Positions 50,675 through 59,533 of a stretch of 64,000 nt of DNA are shown here, one piece after another (position 1 is the stretch's first letter; each line of letters starts with the position of its first letter). Location of the stretch: positions 558,001 to 622,000 of the forward strand of contig JAZKHT010000001.1 of NCBI GenBank assembly GCA_040385245.1. Reading direction: 5' to 3'. Origin of the DNA: JAZKHT01 sp040385245. Lineage in GTDB: Bacteria > Pseudomonadota > Alphaproteobacteria > Rhodobacterales > Rhodobacteraceae. The notes below the pieces were generated by a model. It was not told the DNA's origin. It saw only the letters and a program-made list of their open reading frames with translations, and made no database searches. The position numbers were made by a program, and so were the translations under genes.

Positions 50675-51126
50675 CGTGCCTCGTCTTCGGTGGGGATGCG
50701 GCCTTGGGGTGTGAATTGGTCCACGGTTTCGGGCAGTGCCGTGCCAAGCCGTTGCAACAATTCGGCGCGGCTCAGGCCGGTTTGCTGCACCAGTTCGTCC
50801 AGCGTTTCGGTGTCGATGACCTTTTCGATGTCGCCAGGTTCAAGCGGGACGTTCCGATCGGTAGACACCCAAGAGTCCGCCTTTTGCCCGATGCCCGCCG
50901 TGCGGAACCGGTCCAGAAGTTCGTTGATGCCGCCGGAGAGACCCGCCCCTGATGCGGGCCCTGATGTGGCATTGAACAAGCCGCCGAGCAGGCCGGTCAG
51001 GCCACCTTTGGTTTCTGCACCGGGTTGGCGGGCCTCGTTGACCATGGCGCCAAGTTTGTCGCGGTTCTGATATCCCGCCACGGCCGCAAGCCCCAGCAGG
51101 GCCAAGAGAGAGGGTGAACGTGCCAT
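50662..51126 (-). CDS. YidB-family (DUF937) protein
   Basis: A 154-residue protein with an N-terminal apolar stretch MARSPSLLALLGLAAVAGYQN, a Gly-rich region (GGLTGLLGGLFN), and the YidB helical domain GGINELLDRFRTAGIGQKADSWV and ELVQQTGLSRAELLQRLGTALPETVDQFTPQGRIP. The latter pattern is diagnostic of the family. AGGAGA eight bases upstream fixes the ATG at 51126. The function of YidB proteins is unknown. It follows a GlsB-type membrane protein gene by 19 bases on the same strand, a plausible stress-type pair. Confidence 0.87.
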   Translation of the reverse strand: MARSPSLLALLGLAAVAGYQNRDKLGAMVNEARQPGAETKGGLTGLLGGLFNATSGPASGAGLSGGINELLDRFRTAGIGQKADSWVSTDRNVPLEPGDIEKVIDTETLDELVQQTGLSRAELLQRLGTALPETVDQFTPQGRIPTEDEARGLY

Positions 51127-51145
51127 AGGGCTGTCTCCTTTGATG

Positions 51146-51397
51146 TCAGGCGCGACGGCTGATCGCGCCCCAGATGGCCAGCACGATGATCGCACCGATG
51201 GCCGCACCGATCAGTCCGGCGCCTTCGTAGGGACCGTACCACCCCATTGCCTGCCCCAGATACGAGGCGACAAAGGCACCAATGATGCCAAGGATCGTGG
51301 TCAGGATGAAACCTTGCGGTTCGTTCGGGCCGGGCATGATGAACTTGGCGATGACGCCTGCCAGAAAGCCGATAAGGATGGTCCAGATAATACCCAT
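51146..51397 (-). CDS. GlsB/YeaQ/YmgE-family small membrane protein
   Basis: An 83-residue protein with three helices and the transglycosylase-associated protein pattern: IIWTILIGFLAGVIAKFIMPG, GFILTTILGIIGAFVASYLG and GAGLIGAAIGAIIVLAIWG. Members are inner-membrane proteins induced by stress in several bacteria. AAGGA nine bases upstream supports the start. It precedes the YidB-like gene and lies 91 bases from the 3' end of the kinase gene, all on the minus strand. Confidence 0.9.
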   Translation of the reverse strand: MGIIWTILIGFLAGVIAKFIMPGPNEPQGFILTTILGIIGAFVASYLGQAMGWYGPYEGAGLIGAAIGAIIVLAIWGAISRRA

Positions 51398-51488
51398 GTG
51401 CGCGGTCCTTTTGCGGGGGATCGACTGACCGGGGTCAATCAGTCCCGGTCAACGCGCCAACCCCGCCTCGGTTCCGATGCACAACACG

Positions 51489-53048
51489 TCAGCCCGCCTG
51501 TTCCGCCGCAAATCGGATGCGGATGCAGGCACCGTGATCCGACCACCTCTCGACCGTGCCGCCGATCTGGCGCACCAGCGCATCGACGATGGCGCTGCCG
51601 GAATTTCGCGCCCCGTCGCCCGAAAAGCCGATGCCGTCATCGAGGACCTCAAACAGGACGGCCTCGGCATCACGCGCAAGCCGAATTTGGATGGTGCCCT
51701 TGGCGTTGCCGGGAAAGGCGTGCTTGACCGCGTTGGTCAGAAGTTCTGCCGCAATCAGTGCCAATGGCGTGGTCCGATCCGGCCCAAGCATGATGCCGGG
51801 CGCCACATCGAACGCCACGGTCAGACCACGCTCGGTCGGGACCAGCGCGGGACTGGCGGCGACCTTCTTCAGGATTTCCCCGAAATCAACCGTTACACCA
51901 TCGGCGGATTGGTGCATCAGATCATGCACCTGCGAGATGGCGTTGATCCGGCCCTTCAACGCTTCGGCGTCGATGCCCTTTGTCCCGCGCACCTGCATGT
52001 TGATCAGCGACACCACCAGCGACAGGTTGTTCTTCACCCTGTGGTTGGTTTCGCGCATCAGGCGGATGCGTTCGTCGGCCAGACGCTCTGCCGCGTCCAG
52101 ACGTTTGCGGTTGCTGTCGGCTTCGAACCGGGTCAGCAGGCCGCGCCGCATGCGTTCCGCCGTCAGAAACGAGAAAAGGCCCGTCACCGCGAACAACGCC
52201 CAGACCGGGGCGATATTCCATAGCCAGTTCGTGGTGATCCCTTGGGTGGACACGCCAAAGTTGGCGATCAGGGGCAGGGGGCCAAGGCGGGTAAAGGCAT
52301 AGGTCCGCTCTACCCCGTCCGTCACGGCGATCGTGGTGAACAGGCCAGATTCCTTGCCCGCCGTCGCGGTCCTGCCGGGGGCCGTGTCGGGCAGCATCAC
52401 CGGCTCCGCGTCGAAGTTGCGCATCAACAGCTTGCCATCGTCGCGCATCAGGGACGCCGCCTCGCCGGGGCGGGCGGCGACGTTACGCAGAAAGGATCCC
52501 ACCGTGTCGGCTGCCAAACTGGAAACGATCACAGTCTTGACGCCTGCCACGGTCAGCGGCGTTGCCACGACAAAAGCGTCGTCGTTGTTCGGGGCCAGCC
52601 GGATTCGGTCCACCAAAAGGTCGGCCCCACCGGCGATGGCCGTCAGAAATTCGACCTGTCCGGGTTGGGCAGGCACCGGGAATACGCTGCTTGATGCAAG
52701 CCAGTTGCCGTCTGTGGTCATCACATCAAGGGCGTGCATCGACGGCTGATCCGCTTCGATACCAGCCAGGAACAGATGAAACGCCTCGCTTGAAAGGAAC
52801 GCCAACCCTTCGCGGCGGACACGTTCGCGCGCGGCTGAATGAATCGTGGTCTGGGTTTCAATCAGCCGGGTCACGTATTGCTGCACAAGTTCCGCGTTGC
52901 TGGCGGCATGGGCATGGGCCAGCCGCACCTCGGCCCGGTACGAGGTGACACCCCACAGCAGGATGCCGACCAAAGGCAACAAGATACTGCCGACACGCAG
53001 CAGGCGATAGGCGCGCGACTGCGCCGGGCCATCGTAATCTGAACCCAT
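51489..53048 (-). CDS. Membrane-bound histidine kinase, HisKA_2 type, with periplasmic sensor
   Basis: A 519-residue kinase: helix about 16-36, periplasmic sensor 37-270 (Cache/CHASE-like, with DVMTTDGNWLASSS and DDAFVVATPLTVAGV), helix about 276-298, phosphoacceptor RETNHRVKNNLSLVVSLINMQ (His336), N-box LIAAELLTNAVKHAFPG and a glycine box in DDGIGFSGDG. All catalytic motifs are intact. The ATG at 53048 has AGGA five bases upstream; another in-frame ATG lies two codons earlier. It is probably transcribed from the region containing the dyad at 53076-53092. No partner regulator is adjacent; it may signal to a distant single-domain receiver. Confidence 0.9.
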   Translation of the reverse strand: MGSDYDGPAQSRAYRLLRVGSILLPLVGILLWGVTSYRAEVRLAHAHAASNAELVQQYVTRLIETQTTIHSAARERVRREGLAFLSSEAFHLFLAGIEADQPSMHALDVMTTDGNWLASSSVFPVPAQPGQVEFLTAIAGGADLLVDRIRLAPNNDDAFVVATPLTVAGVKTVIVSSLAADTVGSFLRNVAARPGEAASLMRDDGKLLMRNFDAEPVMLPDTAPGRTATAGKESGLFTTIAVTDGVERTYAFTRLGPLPLIANFGVSTQGITTNWLWNIAPVWALFAVTGLFSFLTAERMRRGLLTRFEADSNRKRLDAAERLADERIRLMRETNHRVKNNLSLVVSLINMQVRGTKGIDAEALKGRINAISQVHDLMHQSADGVTVDFGEILKKVAASPALVPTERGLTVAFDVAPGIMLGPDRTTPLALIAAELLTNAVKHAFPGNAKGTIQIRLARDAEAVLFEVLDDGIGFSGDGARNSGSAIVDALVRQIGGTVERWSDHGACIRIRFAAEQAG

Positions 53049-53383
53049 GGTCATCCTGGCAGGTCTGCGGTGGAACGACACGGCGCGTGTCGGTTCGACA
53101 GGAACGTCAAATAACGGACTCGCGCAAGCATCTTTGCGGTCGCCTTCAGGCATAAGCCGAAAATATTGACTGGGTGACAATTGGCGTGCCTCATTGACGT
53201 GCATAATGTCGATTTGAAAATGTCGACACGGACCAGTCGCTGCAGATGGCCTGCAGATCGGGCGTGTTCAAGCGCGTGCTGCCGCAACCTTGCGTCATAA
53301 GCGATGACCTGCCGGGATGCTTTCGGGCGCGCAACAGCCTATGCTGTCGAAACTGTGCGATTTCCAACCGATAGGGACGACCC
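53049..53383. other. Divergent intergenic region between kinase and small ORF
   Basis: A 335-base gap. It contains the dyad at 53076-53092, an A+T-richer stretch (53155-53225) with TTGACT, TTGACG and CATAAT hexamers that may be promoter elements, and a short direct repeat, CTGCAGAT-like, near 53242-53265. No convincing ORF was found besides the 51-codon gene that follows at 53384. Confidence 0.5.
53076..53092. promoter_or_regulatory. 17-bp dyad upstream of the membrane kinase gene
   Basis: CGACACG-GCG-CGTGTCG is a perfect inverted repeat (7-bp arms, three-base centre) starting 28 bases before the kinase start codon. The placement suggests an operator or a leader stem. No regulator is assigned. 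Confidence 0.35.
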
Positions 53384-53539
53384 ATGGCCCGCAAGGAACC
53401 CCGCATTCCCGAAAAGAACCGCAGCCCCAAAGGCACTGGCAAACCCGCGCGCGACCCCGTGGCCCCACACAAGGACACGGGTGCCCCTGACACCACGGAA
53501 ATCCCCGGCAGCGCGGACTCTGACGCAAAGCCAGCCTGA
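53384..53539 (+). CDS. Small hydrophilic protein, 51 residues, function unknown
   Basis: A short ORF starting MARKEPRIPEKNRSPKGTG and ending SADSDAKPA, rich in Pro, Lys, Asp and Gly and probably disordered. AGGGA seven bases before the ATG and a clean stop support translation. It stands alone between the divergent kinase gene and the BMP importer operon. No domain was recognised; similar small Pro/Lys-rich proteins are common in alphaproteobacteria but of unknown role. Confidence 0.5.
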   Translation: MARKEPRIPEKNRSPKGTGKPARDPVAPHKDTGAPDTTEIPGSADSDAKPA

Positions 53540-53723
53540 CGGGAACCGCCGCAAGGCGTGCGTCCCCCGTTCCGCTGGCGTCAAAAGGCGGTGTCCTTGC
53601 CACTATTGTGGGCATTTGCCCATTTCCGCCCCATCCCCGGCACAAGTTTCGCTTGGGAAGAATCGCGTGGGGTTTTACCACTTGGTTAAAAGAAACTGAG
53701 CAAACAACAGGGATGGGAGTCCT

Positions 53724-54734
53724 ATGATGAAAAGTTTCAGCGTTTCCCGCCGTGGCCTGCTGGCAGGGGGTGGGGCAATCCTTCTGGGAAGCGGTTTGAT
53801 GCCGGCCCGCGTCTGGGGGCAGGACGTCATCAAGATGGCGGGGATCTACACCGTTCCGGTGGAACAACAATGGGTCAGCCGCATCCATCTTGCGGCCGAA
53901 GCGGCAAAGGCCGCGGGGCGCGTCGACTATACCTATACTGAAAACGTCGCCAACACCGACTATCCCCGCGTCATGCGCGAATACGCTGAAGCAGGCGTGA
54001 AACTGATCGTGGGCGAGATTTTCGGGGTCGAGGCCGAGGCGCGCGAAGTCGCTGCGGAATATCCTGATGTCGCCTTCCTGATGGGGTCCAGCTTCATGCC
54101 GGATGACGCGGTGCCCAATCTGGCGGTGTTCGACAATTACATTCAGGACGCATCCTATCTGTCCGGCATCATTGCCGGATCGCTGACCAAGGGCAATATC
54201 GGCATGGTCGGCGGCTTTCCGATCCCCGAGGTGAACCGCCTGATGAACGCCTTCATGGCGGGCGCGCGCGAGATGAACCCAGACATCAAGTTTCAGGTCA
54301 GCTTCATCGGGTCGTGGTTCGATCCGCCCAAGGCCAAGGAAACCGCCTTTGCCATGATCGACGGCGGGGTCGATCTTCTTTACGCTGAACGCTTTGGCGT
54401 ATCGGACGCGGCCAAGGAACGCGGCGTTCTGGCCATCGGCAACGTCATCGACACGCAAGCTGATTACCCCGAAACGGTGGTGGCATCCGCGCTGTGGCAT
54501 TTCGAGCCGACCCTGACGGCGGCACTGGATGCCATCGCGGCGGGTGCGTTCAAGGCCGACAACTACGGCGTCTATTCCTACATGGCCGCCGGGGGCTGTT
54601 CGCTGGCCCCCTTGGGCACCTTCGAAGGCAAGGTGCCCGAGGCCGCCATGACGCTGGTTGCCGAACGCGAGGCAGCGATCAAGGCCGGCACCCATACCGT
54701 CACCATCGACGACGCAGAGCCGAAATCGTCGTGA
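53724..54734 (+). CDS. BMP-family (PnrA-like) ABC transporter substrate-binding protein, Tat-exported
   Basis: A 336-residue periplasmic binding protein. The leader has a twin-arginine motif SVSRRGLLAGGGAILLGSGLM (Arg9-Arg10). The mature part follows the basic-membrane-protein family: KMAGIYTVPVEQQWVSRIHLAA, VIVGEIFG-like and FDNYIQDASYLSGIIAGSLTK, then IGMVGGFPIPEVNRLMNAFMAGA. BMP proteins bind nucleosides and related compounds. GGAG five bases upstream supports the start at 53724. It overlaps the ATPase gene by GTGA. A cytosine-deaminase-like gene closing the operon suggests a pyrimidine base or nucleoside as ligand. Confidence 0.9.
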   Translation: MMKSFSVSRRGLLAGGGAILLGSGLMPARVWGQDVIKMAGIYTVPVEQQWVSRIHLAAEAAKAAGRVDYTYTENVANTDYPRVMREYAEAGVKLIVGEIFGVEAEAREVAAEYPDVAFLMGSSFMPDDAVPNLAVFDNYIQDASYLSGIIAGSLTKGNIGMVGGFPIPEVNRLMNAFMAGAREMNPDIKFQVSFIGSWFDPPKAKETAFAMIDGGVDLLYAERFGVSDAAKERGVLAIGNVIDTQADYPETVVASALWHFEPTLTAALDAIAAGAFKADNYGVYSYMAAGGCSLAPLGTFEGKVPEAAMTLVAEREAAIKAGTHTVTIDDAEPKSS

Positions 54735-56272
54735 CCCCAACCACGACCGAGGCGCAGGACATTGTCCTGCGCCTTGACCAGATCACCAAACGCTTTGGCG
54801 CGCTTGTGGCCAACGACGCCGTCAGCCTGACCCTGCGCAAGGGCGAGGTGGTGGCCCTTTTGGGCGAAAACGGCGCGGGCAAGACCACGCTGATGAACAT
54901 CCTGTTCGGTCATTATCTGGCCGACGCGGGCAGCGTCATCGCTTTTGGCACGGCCTTGCCGCCCGGCAACCCACGCGCTGCATTGGCTGCGGGCATCGGC
55001 ATGGTGCATCAGCACTTCACGCTGGCCGACAACCTGACGGTCACGGAAAACATTCTGCTTGGCACGGGGTCGCTGTGGCGGCGCAGTCTTGGCCTGCGTC
55101 AGGCCCGCACCCGGATCGAGGATCTGTCGCGCGACTTTGGCCTGTCGGTGCACCCTGGCGCCAAGGTGGGCAGCCTGACGGTCGGCGAGCGTCAGCGGGT
55201 GGAGATTCTAAAGGCGCTCTATCGCGACGCACGCATCCTGATCCTGGACGAACCCACCGCCGTTCTGACCCCGCAGGAAACCGACGCGCTGTTTGCCACG
55301 CTGCGAAAGGCCGTTGCGCGCGGCCTGTCCATCGTCTTTATCAGCCACAAGCTGCACGAGGTGATGGCGATTGCCGACCGCTGCGTCGTGCTGCGCCATG
55401 GCCGGGTGGTGGGCACGGTCGACACGCATAGCACCGACCGCCACGCGCTTGCCGCCCTGATGGTGGGGGCGGACATCGTGCCGCCAGCGGTGAAACCTGC
55501 ACAACCCGGCCCGGTCCTGCTGCGGCTGACCGCGGTGTCCACGCCGAACGTTGGCGCTGCTCCGGGGCTTAAATCCTTGTCGCTTGGCCTGACGGCAGGC
55601 CAGATCACCGGGCTTGCCGGTGTGTCGGGCAACGGGCAGGCGGCACTGTCCGATCTGATATCGGGCTTGATCACGCCTGCAAGTGGCACGTTGGAACTGG
55701 CGGGCGTTGAACCGGCGCACTGGTCGCCGCGAAGCGCCGTTCGCGCAGGCATCGCCCGCATCCCCGAAGACCGGCACAAGACCGGCACCATTGCCGATTT
55801 CACCCTGACCGAAAATGCCATTCTGGAACGCTACACCGACGCGCCCTTTTCCCGCGCAGGCTGGATGGACCACGGCGCCGCCCGCACCTTTGCCCAAAGC
55901 GTGATCCAGACCTACGATGTGCGCTGCCCGGGGCCGGAGGCGCGCATCCGCAGCCTGTCGGGCGGAAACATGCAAAAGCTTATCCTTGGCCGCGTGCTGG
56001 AACCGGGGCCACGCATCATCCTGGCCAATCAACCCGTGCGGGGCTTGGACATCGGGGCAATCACCTATGTCCATGGCCGCCTGCTGGCCGCGCGCGATGC
56101 AGGTGCCGCAGTGCTGCTGATCTCCGAGGATCTGGATGAAATCATGCAGTTATCCGACGTGATCCACGTCATATCCGAAGGCCGCCTGTCGCCCGGTTTT
56201 GCGCGCGGGGCGAAAACCCCGGCGGAACTGGGCCTGTGGATGGCGGGGCAGGGGTTTCACCATGCGGCTTGA
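54731..56272 (+). CDS. BMP-type ABC transporter ATP-binding protein, double domain
   Basis: A 513-residue tandem ATPase of the RbsA/YufO type. The first domain has Walker A GENGAGKTT, signature LTVGERQRVEI and Walker B ILILDEPTAVLTP; the second has a degenerate phosphate loop GVSGNGQAA, signature LSGGNMQKLIL and LANQPVRGLD. The variant second site, with no Lys/Thr pair in the loop, is common in this family and may leave one ATP site active. The start is a GTG overlapping the upstream stop as GTGA, which excludes an upstream extension. It drives the two permeases that follow. Confidence 0.92.
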   Translation: MTPTTTEAQDIVLRLDQITKRFGALVANDAVSLTLRKGEVVALLGENGAGKTTLMNILFGHYLADAGSVIAFGTALPPGNPRAALAAGIGMVHQHFTLADNLTVTENILLGTGSLWRRSLGLRQARTRIEDLSRDFGLSVHPGAKVGSLTVGERQRVEILKALYRDARILILDEPTAVLTPQETDALFATLRKAVARGLSIVFISHKLHEVMAIADRCVVLRHGRVVGTVDTHSTDRHALAALMVGADIVPPAVKPAQPGPVLLRLTAVSTPNVGAAPGLKSLSLGLTAGQITGLAGVSGNGQAALSDLISGLITPASGTLELAGVEPAHWSPRSAVRAGIARIPEDRHKTGTIADFTLTENAILERYTDAPFSRAGWMDHGAARTFAQSVIQTYDVRCPGPEARIRSLSGGNMQKLILGRVLEPGPRIILANQPVRGLDIGAITYVHGRLLAARDAGAAVLLISEDLDEIMQLSDVIHVISEGRLSPGFARGAKTPAELGLWMAGQGFHHAA

Positions 56273-57311
56273 ACCCATCGCCAACCCGACGCTTGCCCGC
56301 CGATTGGGGTATCCTGCGGCAGCACTTGGACTGACAATCATCGTCGCGTCCGCGCTGTCGCTGCTGGCCGGGGCGAACCCCTTTGCCACGCTGGGGCTGA
56401 TCCTGACAGGGGCTGCGGGCAGCACCTTTGCCGCCCTTGAAACCCTGAATAGGGCGACGCCCCTGATTTTCACCGGCCTTGCCATTGCCGTCGCCTTTCG
56501 GGCCAAGCTGTGGAACATCGGGGCCGAGGCGCAGCTTTACGCCGGGGCCATTGTCACCGTGCTGCTGGGCACCGGGGGGGTTGACTTGCCATCCGTTCCC
56601 CTGCTGGCGCTGATGGCCTTGGCCGCTATGCTGGCGGGGGCGTTGGTGCTGCTGGGTCCGGTCATCCTGAAAACCCGGTTCGGCGTGGACGAGGTGGTGA
56701 CGACGCTGCTGTTCAACTTCATCATGTTGCTGTTCGTCAGCTATTTGCTGGAAGGCCCGATGAAAGACCCGATGGGGATGGGCTGGCCCAAATCCACCGC
56801 CCTTTTGAAAGAGGCGCGCCTGCCCCGCATCGCTGAAGGGCTGCGCCTGCACTGGGGCTTTGGGCTGGCACTTCTGTCGGCCGTCGCTGTCTGGGTGACC
56901 CAGACCCGCACCACGCTGGGCTATGAAATCCGCGCCACCGGCCTGAACCCGCAGGCCGCGCGATTTGCGGGCATCCCGGTGAACACCGTTCTGGTGAAAA
57001 CGGCGCTGCTGTCGGGGGGCCTTGCCGCGCTGGCCGGGTATTCCGAGGTGGCGGGGCTGAAGGGCCACCTGTCTCTCGACCTGTCGCCGGGGTTTGGCTA
57101 CACGGGCATCATCGTGGCCATGCTGGCGCTGCTGCATCCCCTTGGCGTCGTCATCTCGGCCATCTTCGTTGCTGGCATCTTCGTGGGTGCCGACAGCATG
57201 AGCAGGGCCGCCGCCGTGCCGACCTATATCGCCGACATCCTGCTGGCGGTGGCGCTGCTGTTCATGGTGCTGGCAATCCTGTTGACCAGATACCGGGTGG
57301 TGCGGGGATGA
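56262..57311 (+). CDS. BMP-type ABC transporter permease 1
   Basis: A 349-residue inner-membrane permease with about nine hydrophobic segments and the BMP/nucleoside permease pattern PLIFTGLAIAVAFRAKLWNIGAEAQ, VDEVVTTLLFNFIMLLFVSYL and RATGLNPQAARFAGIPV. AGGGG eight bases upstream sets the ATG at 56262, inside the last 11 bases of the ATPase gene. It overlaps the second permease by ATGA. Together they form the channel. Confidence 0.92.
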   Translation: MRLEPIANPTLARRLGYPAAALGLTIIVASALSLLAGANPFATLGLILTGAAGSTFAALETLNRATPLIFTGLAIAVAFRAKLWNIGAEAQLYAGAIVTVLLGTGGVDLPSVPLLALMALAAMLAGALVLLGPVILKTRFGVDEVVTTLLFNFIMLLFVSYLLEGPMKDPMGMGWPKSTALLKEARLPRIAEGLRLHWGFGLALLSAVAVWVTQTRTTLGYEIRATGLNPQAARFAGIPVNTVLVKTALLSGGLAALAGYSEVAGLKGHLSLDLSPGFGYTGIIVAMLALLHPLGVVISAIFVAGIFVGADSMSRAAAVPTYIADILLAVALLFMVLAILLTRYRVVRG

Positions 57312-58255
57312 GCGTGATCTTCGACATCCTGCTGACCGCCAGTTTCTGGGCCGCCGCGGTGCGCATCGCATCGCCGCTGATCTTTGCCACGATGGGCGAA
57401 TTGATCTGCGAACGCGCCGGTGTCCTGAACCTGGGGATCGAGGGGATCATGGTCGCGGGGGCCTTCACCGGCTGGATGGCGGTCTATCTCGGCGCGCCGC
57501 TGTGGTGGGGTGTGGGGGCCGCGATGGTGGCGGGCATGCTGTTCGGTGCGCTGCACGCCACTCTGACCGTGCCCTTTGGGTTAAGCCAGCATGTCGTGGG
57601 CCTTGGCGTAACACTGCTTGCCACATCGTCCAGCTATTTCGCCTATCGCCTGATCCTGCCACAGGTGACAAGCCCGCCCAAGATCGACCCGTTCACCGAA
57701 TGGCGCATCCCCGGCCTGTCCGACATTCCGGGGCTGGGGGACGCGCTTTTCGCGCAAACGCCGCTGACCTATGCCGCCTTTGCCTGTGCCGCGCTGACGG
57801 CACTGGTGCTGTATCGTACGCCGTTGGGTCTGGCCTTGCGCGCGGTGGGGGAAAATCCTGCCGCCGCCGCATCGCAGGGCCTGTCGGTCACCGGGTTGCG
57901 CATGGGGGCGGTGATCGTGGGATCGGGCCTGATGGCGGTTGGGGGCGCGTTCCTGACGCTGTCGGCATTCTCCAGCTTTTTCTTTGAAATGGTCAACGGG
58001 CGCGGCTGGATCTGCATCGCGCTCGTGGTCTTTGGCGCGTGGCGGCCAGGCAAGGCCGTGCTGGGCGCGCTGCTGTTTGCGGCCTTTGATGCGCTGCAAG
58101 TGCGGCTGCAACAAACGCCGATGGGGGCGCTTGTTCCCTATCAGGTCTTCCTGATGCTGCCCTATGTCTTGTCCATCCTTGCCCTTATCCTGATGTCGCG
58201 CCGGGCCGAAGTGCCTGCCGCGCTTATGCAACCCTTCAACAAGGGGGAACGCTGA
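57308..58255 (+). CDS. BMP-type ABC transporter permease 2
   Basis: A 315-residue permease starting SVIFDILLTASFWAAAVRIASPLIFATMGELICERAGVLNLGIEG, where the last part is the family's signature, followed by GLGVTLLATSSSYF and LRAVGENPAAAASQGLSV. It overlaps permease 1 by ATGA and the deaminase-like gene begins on the base after its stop. It pairs with the preceding permease. Confidence 0.92.
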   Translation: MSVIFDILLTASFWAAAVRIASPLIFATMGELICERAGVLNLGIEGIMVAGAFTGWMAVYLGAPLWWGVGAAMVAGMLFGALHATLTVPFGLSQHVVGLGVTLLATSSSYFAYRLILPQVTSPPKIDPFTEWRIPGLSDIPGLGDALFAQTPLTYAAFACAALTALVLYRTPLGLALRAVGENPAAAASQGLSVTGLRMGAVIVGSGLMAVGGAFLTLSAFSSFFFEMVNGRGWICIALVVFGAWRPGKAVLGALLFAAFDALQVRLQQTPMGALVPYQVFLMLPYVLSILALILMSRRAEVPAALMQPFNKGER

Positions 58256-59533
58256 ATGTTCGACCTGATCGTCAAAGGCGGCACTCTGCCCGATGGCACC
58301 ACCGCCGACATCGCCATCACCGACGACCGTATCGCCGCCATGGGCCGGATCGATGCCGAAGCCGCCCGCGTGATCGACGCCACCGGCGATCTGGTCAGCC
58401 CGCCCTTCATCGATCCGCATTTCCACATGGATGCCACGCTGTCCTATGGCACCCCGCGCGTGAACGCATCGGGCACCCTGCTGGAAGGCATCGCGCTGTG
58501 GGGCGAGTTGAAAGAGATTGCCACCATCGACGACATGATCACCCGCGCCGTCGATTACTGCGATTGGGCGGCCAGCATGGGCCTGCTGGCCATCCGCACC
58601 CATGTCGATACCTGCGATGACCGCCTTTTGGGCGTGCAGGCGATGCTGGCGGTGCGAGAACGGGTCAAGGGCTACATTGACCTGCAACTGTGCGCCTTTC
58701 CGCAGGACGGCCTGTACCGCGACCCCACCGCCCGCGCCAACACGATCCGCGCGCTGGACATGGGCGTGGATGTCGTGGGAGGCATCCCGCATTTCGAACG
58801 CACCATGCAGGACGGTGCGGCATCGGTGCGCGACCTGTGCGAAATCGCCGCCAACCGGGGCCTGATGATCGACCTGCACTGCGACGAAACCGATGATCCG
58901 ATGTCGCGCCACATCGAAACCCTTGCGGCCGAGGTGCTGCGCTGTGGGTTGCAGGGCAGGGCCGTGGGGTCACACCTGACGTCGATGCATTCGATGGACA
59001 ATTACTATGTGTCCAAACTCATCCCCCTGATCGCCGAGGCGCGGGTCGCGGCCATCCCGAACCCGCTGATCAACATCACCCTGCAAGGTCGTCACGACAG
59101 CTTTCCCAAACGGCGCGGCCTGACGCGGGTCAAGGAAATGCAGGCCGCAGGCATTCCCGTGATCTGGGGGCAGGATTGCGTGCTGGACCCGTGGTATTCA
59201 TTGGGCACGGCGGACATGCTGGATGTGGCCTTCATGGGCCTGCATGTTGCGCAGATGACCCACCCGGCAGAGATGCGGCGCTGTTTCGACATGGTGACGA
59301 CCGAAAGTGCGGCCGTGCTGAACCTGCCCGACTACGGCCTGCACGTCGGGGCCATCGCATCCCTGGTGGTGCTGGATGCGGGCAACCCAGTCGAGGCGAT
59401 CCGCCTGCGACCGGACCGGCTGGCGGTGGTATCCAAAGGGCGCGTCATCGCGGAACGCGCCCGCAACGATGCGGTCTTGTCGATCCCCGGCCGCCCTGCA
59501 TCGGTGCGCCGCCGGCACAGCGTGACGCCCTAG
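58256..59533 (+). CDS. Cytosine deaminase-like amidohydrolase (CodA family; Cys at CodA Asp314 position)
   Basis: A 425-residue TIM-barrel amidohydrolase clearly related to E. coli CodA along its whole length. Metal and catalytic residues are DPHFHMD (His55, His57), LHCDETDD (His208, Glu211), GSHLTSMHS (His240) and WGQDCVLDPWYSLG (Asp307). CAFPQDG supplies the Gln (Gln150) that binds the base in CodA. The residue after the metal Asp is Cys308 where CodA has Asp314, a position next to C5 of the ring and known to control specificity. It starts directly after permease 2. A deaminase for cytosine or a C5-substituted analogue such as 5-methylcytosine is likely. Confidence 0.87.
   Translation: MFDLIVKGGTLPDGTTADIAITDDRIAAMGRIDAEAARVIDATGDLVSPPFIDPHFHMDATLSYGTPRVNASGTLLEGIALWGELKEIATIDDMITRAVDYCDWAASMGLLAIRTHVDTCDDRLLGVQAMLAVRERVKGYIDLQLCAFPQDGLYRDPTARANTIRALDMGVDVVGGIPHFERTMQDGAASVRDLCEIAANRGLMIDLHCDETDDPMSRHIETLAAEVLRCGLQGRAVGSHLTSMHSMDNYYVSKLIPLIAEARVAAIPNPLINITLQGRHDSFPKRRGLTRVKEMQAAGIPVIWGQDCVLDPWYSLGTADMLDVAFMGLHVAQMTHPAEMRRCFDMVTTESAAVLNLPDYGLHVGAIASLVVLDAGNPVEAIRLRPDRLAVVSKGRVIAERARNDAVLSIPGRPASVRRRHSVTP

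Noticed and set aside
53071..53095. EcfG-type promoter suggested by GGAAC followed by a GTT about 16 bases later
   Set aside because: The downstream element is GGTT rather than CGTT and the orientation points away from the kinase gene; the dyad at the same place explains the pattern better.
54494..54730. N-terminal extension of the BMP-type ATPase
   Set aside because: It overlaps the binding-protein gene in another frame; the GTG at 54731 in a GTGA overlap gives the normal family length.
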